The position numbers and the translations under genes were made by a program. A stretch of 64,000 nucleotides of DNA. Source: Paenibacillus sp. J23TS9 (GTDB lineage Bacteria; Bacillota; Bacilli; Paenibacillales; Paenibacillaceae). The notes beneath the pieces are model-generated. The model was not told where the DNA came from. It did not search any database and worked only from the letters and a program-made list of their open reading frames with translations. The stretch is taken from assembly GCF_018403225.1 (NCBI RefSeq), contig NZ_BOSG01000003.1:372001-436000 (forward strand), in the 5' to 3' direction. Of this stretch, positions 61,454-64,000 are shown one piece after another. Within the stretch, counting starts at the first letter, position 1, and every line of letters begins with the position of its first letter.

Positions 61454-61643
61454 GAGCAGTCCCTCCTATATCAACACGTTTTTTATAAGCTACTTTAATA
61501 AGCATGTAAATTTTAATAATTGATATCTTTATATTGAACTATTATGCGGTAAATTTCAAGTTGGATTGAAGTCCGAAATGGGGGCGGCTACTGCTAATAA
61601 GAAAAGGCCAGGAACACTTAGATGCTCCCGGCTGGATTCGCGA

Positions 61644-62327
61644 TTAGCTGCATTTCCCAGTAAAGGTCAGAGCTGTTGTCGCTGCGCTGATGACCTCTGC
61701 GGCAAATGTGTTAACACCTTCATGTAAAACTTCCTTCAAAGCTTGGGTCAAGTCGGCCGTTTCCGTGACAGGTTCCTCTACAGTCGCGCTACTAAGCGTC
61801 TGATCATTCGCTTCGCCTTCCGGCATGTTATAACGGTATACCTCTTGTCCGTTAACGTATAGAATTACCCCGTCATCCATCCCGAAGGTCCCTATGATTT
61901 TGCTGTAATCGGCCAGGTCGGAGACGTTTATGGCTGTCCGGAAATAAGATGTCCGATGCTTCATGCTGCTGTTTGCTCCGTAGCTGATCGTCTTTCTAAT
62001 GCCGCCAAACAAGGAGGTTGTCTTGAATACCGGATAGCCAAGAGGAGCCATTCCTACATTCCATGCCGAATCGTTATATTCCGTCGTCCGCCATGCCGTT
62101 CCCTGATCGGAGCCATTATCGAGATATCTCCAGGTGGAGTTTGAATGCAGAAGTTGGATGTTGGTTTTTTCCGAGCTGGTCAAACTTTGATTATGAACCT
62201 CTGCCGAAGTTCCTCCCGGGAAAAAATCAGCAACCGCTTGAATGCTCGATCCGTGAAAAGCCGCAGCAAATGCAACGGATAACATCATCAGAACCGCGAA
62301 CCACTTCGCCTTGCCCTGTTCATGCAT
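61644..62327 (-). CDS. Secreted single-domain protein (galactose-binding-like), 3' end frameshifted
   Basis: 227 residues as read, starting at the ATG 62327 (GAGG eight bases upstream), with a signal peptide ending near VAD. The domain W(R)YLDNGSDQGTAWRTTEYNDSAW...GFDDGVILYVNGQEVYRYNMPEG-type is the beta-sandwich found attached to surface phosphatases and CotH-like proteins. Near base 61692 the frame appears shifted: the family ending EVHQ...SSDLYWEMQLIAN is present in the neighbouring frame and would stop at 61618. As it stands the last 20 or so residues are replaced by an unrelated tail. It may be a remnant of a larger protein. Confidence 0.75.
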   Translation of the reverse strand: MHEQGKAKWFAVLMMLSVAFAAAFHGSSIQAVADFFPGGTSAEVHNQSLTSSEKTNIQLLHSNSTWRYLDNGSDQGTAWRTTEYNDSAWNVGMAPLGYPVFKTTSLFGGIRKTISYGANSSMKHRTSYFRTAINVSDLADYSKIIGTFGMDDGVILYVNGQEVYRYNMPEGEANDQTLSSATVEEPVTETADLTQALKEVLHEGVNTFAAEVISAATTALTFTGKCS

Positions 62328-62433
62328 TCCATACACCTCACAAATAGGATTTGGTTCATTTATCCTATCAGTGAAGCATTTCGGTTATATCAGCACAATG
62401 TTATCAGATCATTAAAAAACTTCCCATAAAAGA

Positions 62434-62467
62434 ATTCCCCGTTTCCAAGGAACAAAAGCCGGGGAAT
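62434..62467 (-). terminator. Terminator of the Q-rich lipoprotein gene
   Basis: ATTCCCCG and CGGGGAAT pair around an 18-base loop; TCTTTT follows on the minus strand. Confidence 0.7.
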
Positions 62468-62492
62468 AGTGCTGATGGCAGATAGCCTTAAT

Positions 62493-63245
62493 CTAAGGCG
62501 CCCATTGATCATGAATAATGCCTACCAGTGCATGATCTTCGCCTATTTTTTCGAAAACAAGCCGAAGACTGCGCCAGTCCGTCCCATCAATCGCGGGACT
62601 GATACCGTCGATATAGTACTCGACGAAGTCATAGCTTTCCTTGGGATACACCTCGTTCAAATTATTGATCATCGTACTTTGTCCGAGTCCTTTGTTAAGC
62701 GCTATTTCTCCATCCTTTTTAAAGTCAGCATCATAAACGAAGCTCTTATAATAATCGGCAAATGTCTTCTTGATCAGCTCGCCTGAGCCGGGAAATGTCC
62801 CCCAAACGCGTTTTTTGGAATCCTGCATCAAACCTTCAATTTCATTCCTGCTAAACACGAGGTCTGTCTTCGTATCGACATATGCATATGGCGAAAAACG
62901 TATCCCTTTATCGGGATGTGCCCATGACGCAAGAGCCTTCATATTCCCATTCTGAAGCGCAGTCATCACCGTTGCCGCCGCCTCCAGTGCCGTCGGCGGG
63001 ACTCCTTCTTGATCGTTTGGGTCCGGCGCCTTCTCATTTTGCGGCTGCTCCTGCTGCGGTTGCTCCTGCTGCGGTTGCTCCTGCTGCGGCTGTTCCTGCT
63101 TCGGCTGTTCCTGCTGCGGCTGTTCCTGTGGACTTCCCTGCGTCTGCTGCGGCTCCGTTGTCGTATTAGGTTTCCCGCTGCACGCAGCGATCAGCAGTAT
63201 GAGAGCGACCGCGGTTATCCATCCCATTCTTCTTGCGATTGCCAT
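62493..63245 (-). CDS. Lipoprotein with Q/P/E-rich repeat linker
   Basis: 250 residues. Signal peptide with lipobox IAAC (Cys22). Residues about 34-68 are seven or so copies of QEQPQ/PQQEQ, encoded by a 15-base tandem repeat, a flexible spacer between the lipid anchor and a folded domain. The domain (about 80-250) begins ALEAAATVMTALQNGNMKALASWAHPDKGIRFSPY, a pattern of a small family of uncharacterised Bacillales lipoproteins. It probably sits on the membrane outer face. Function unknown. Confidence 0.82.
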   Translation of the reverse strand: MAIARRMGWITAVALILLIAACSGKPNTTTEPQQTQGSPQEQPQQEQPKQEQPQQEQPQQEQPQQEQPQNEKAPDPNDQEGVPPTALEAAATVMTALQNGNMKALASWAHPDKGIRFSPYAYVDTKTDLVFSRNEIEGLMQDSKKRVWGTFPGSGELIKKTFADYYKSFVYDADFKKDGEIALNKGLGQSTMINNLNEVYPKESYDFVEYYIDGISPAIDGTDWRSLRLVFEKIGEDHALVGIIHDQWAP

Positions 63246-63420
63246 AAGCTCCCTCCCCTTTTATTCCAAACTTACCCTTTCAGACGCTCGTAAAACGGAT
63301 AATGTTACTGATTTTCAAGATAACCGCTAACCCATTACCATCATTTGGCACCAAAACCAATGATGCCAGCCATCGTCCAATATATAGAATGAACAAATCT
63401 AACAGTAAGGTGATGAACAG

Positions 63421-64000
63421 ATGACAAAAAGTAAACCCGCTCTTCTTTTTCTACTAACCGCTTCCCTGTTATATTCGGTCCCTACTCATGCAGAAACGGC
63501 AACTCAAGCTCAAGGGGCTTCTAAACCGGTCACCATTTATCTGGATGGACACCATTTTCAACCTGAAGTAGCCCCGCTCAATGTAGAGGGAACGGTACTC
63601 GTTCCGATGCGCGGAGTATTTGAAGAAGAGGGTGCCAAGCTAACCTGGAATAACACAAGTAAAACCGTTACAGCAACCAAAGGAAATACAACGTTAACCT
63701 ATCGTATTGGCGAACATACGGCTTCTCTCAATGGACAAGCGCTCACCGTGGATGTTCCCGGTCAAATTACGAATGGGTATACCTTAATCCCGCTGCGCTT
63801 TGTCAGCGAAGCCTTGGGTAGCAACGTGAAGTGGGATCCAGCCACCAAGACAGTCCGCATCACATCCACAGTCAACTATGAAACATCCATCCTGTGGGGT
63901 GTCAATCTGCGGAGTTTACCGGATGCCGGGAAAGGCTCCTCCCTGAAGATGCTGGCTGCAGGTGAGAAGGTCCATGTCACCCGGGAAGTTAACGCCACTT
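63421..64000 (+). CDS. Secreted stalk-domain (copper amine oxidase N-terminal-like) protein with SH3-like region, cut by window
   Basis: About 193 residues are visible; the gene runs past base 64000. AAGGTGATGAAC lies before the ATG. A signal peptide ends near HAE (residue 25). Residues about 37-150 form the stalk domain (TVLVPMRGVFEEEGAKLTWNNTSKTV and TLIPLRFVSEALGSNVKWD), common in surface proteins of Paenibacillus. After it, VNLRSLPDAGKGSSLKML..GEKVHVTRE looks like the beginning of a bacterial SH3 domain, which binds cell-wall peptides. Possibly a wall-associated protein or hydrolase. Confidence 0.88.
   Translation, partial: MTKSKPALLFLLTASLLYSVPTHAETATQAQGASKPVTIYLDGHHFQPEVAPLNVEGTVLVPMRGVFEEEGAKLTWNNTSKTVTATKGNTTLTYRIGEHTASLNGQALTVDVPGQITNGYTLIPLRFVSEALGSNVKWDPATKTVRITSTVNYETSILWGVNLRSLPDAGKGSSLKMLAAGEKVHVTREVNAT

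Noticed and set aside
60494-61498. 334-codon frame antisense to the luciferase-like gene
   Set aside because: No start signals or family features; the minus-strand gene is clear.

Overview
The window looks like a chromosomal segment of a Paenibacillus-type member of the Bacillales. The reasons are strong AGGAGG-type ribosome binding sites, many lipoproteins with classical lipoboxes, a Fur-controlled siderophore importer, a YcgT/YumC-type ferredoxin-NADP reductase, a KGG-repeat stress protein, WYL regulators, a copper-amine-oxidase-type 'stalk' protein and a near-balanced base composition. I see no rRNA, convincing tRNA, CRISPR array, insertion sequence or prophage. Most of the window is ordinary accessory and housekeeping metabolism, and most genes lie on the minus strand.

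Layout. 0-3.5 kb: a truncated exopolysaccharide operon like Bacillus ydaJKLMN or Listeria pss (GH8-type hydrolase, membrane protein with degenerate GGDEF but intact I-site, 47-residue membrane peptide, processive GT2 synthase). 3.7-7.1 kb: MoxR / DUF58 / membrane protein operon. 7.4-9 kb: DUF423 and RlmN. 9.1-11.4 kb: a folded intergenic element, a cre site and an orphan sugar-binding lipoprotein. 11.5-15.3 kb: DinB-like, WYL regulator, SRPBCC, TetR and an ECF sigma factor fused to a VOC domain. 15.6-19.7 kb: KGG stress protein, a multi-spanning permease with a pseudoknot-like leader, aldo/keto reductase and EamA exporter. 19.9-27.6 kb: a tight five-gene operon for a second synthase-dependent polysaccharide (tandem NodB lipoprotein, nucleotide-sugar dehydrogenase, PilZ-GT2 synthase, degenerate NodB protein, GH18-type hydrolase). 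27.7-34 kb: a MocR gene remnant, a Qnr-like pentapeptide protein, a PTS-EIIC-like membrane protein, a cupin, a duplicated-module protein and a TPP enzyme. 34-36.8 kb: a GAF-GAF-PAS-GGDEF-EAL protein. 37-42.2 kb: a divergent Fur-controlled iron region. 42.3-47.4 kb: CPBP protease, a two-component system, epoxide hydrolase and a frameshifted WYL regulator. 47.5-53.5 kb: an oligopeptide ABC importer operon preceded by four tandem palindromic repeats. 53.9-64 kb: metallopeptidase, APH-like kinase, CatB-type acetyltransferase, hydroquinone-type dioxygenase, Sel1 repeats, BASS transporter, luciferase-like monooxygenase, a frameshifted secreted domain protein, a Q-rich lipoprotein and a partial stalk/SH3 protein.

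The strongest theme is cyclic-di-GMP and extracellular polysaccharide. Two unrelated synthase loci, each carrying its own candidate c-di-GMP receptor (I-site degenerate GGDEF; PilZ), lie within 34 kb of a GGDEF-EAL enzyme that could make or degrade the signal. The 20-27.6 kb operon is the best candidate for an undescribed system: its dehydrogenase is of the UDP-HexNAc class, its synthase is fused to a PilZ domain, and it carries one canonical and two degenerate NodB domains. Other points worth following are the ECF-VOC fusion, the pseudoknot-like leader at 17.4 kb and the tandem palindromic array at 53.6 kb. All domain calls were made by reading the sequence; no database search was run.
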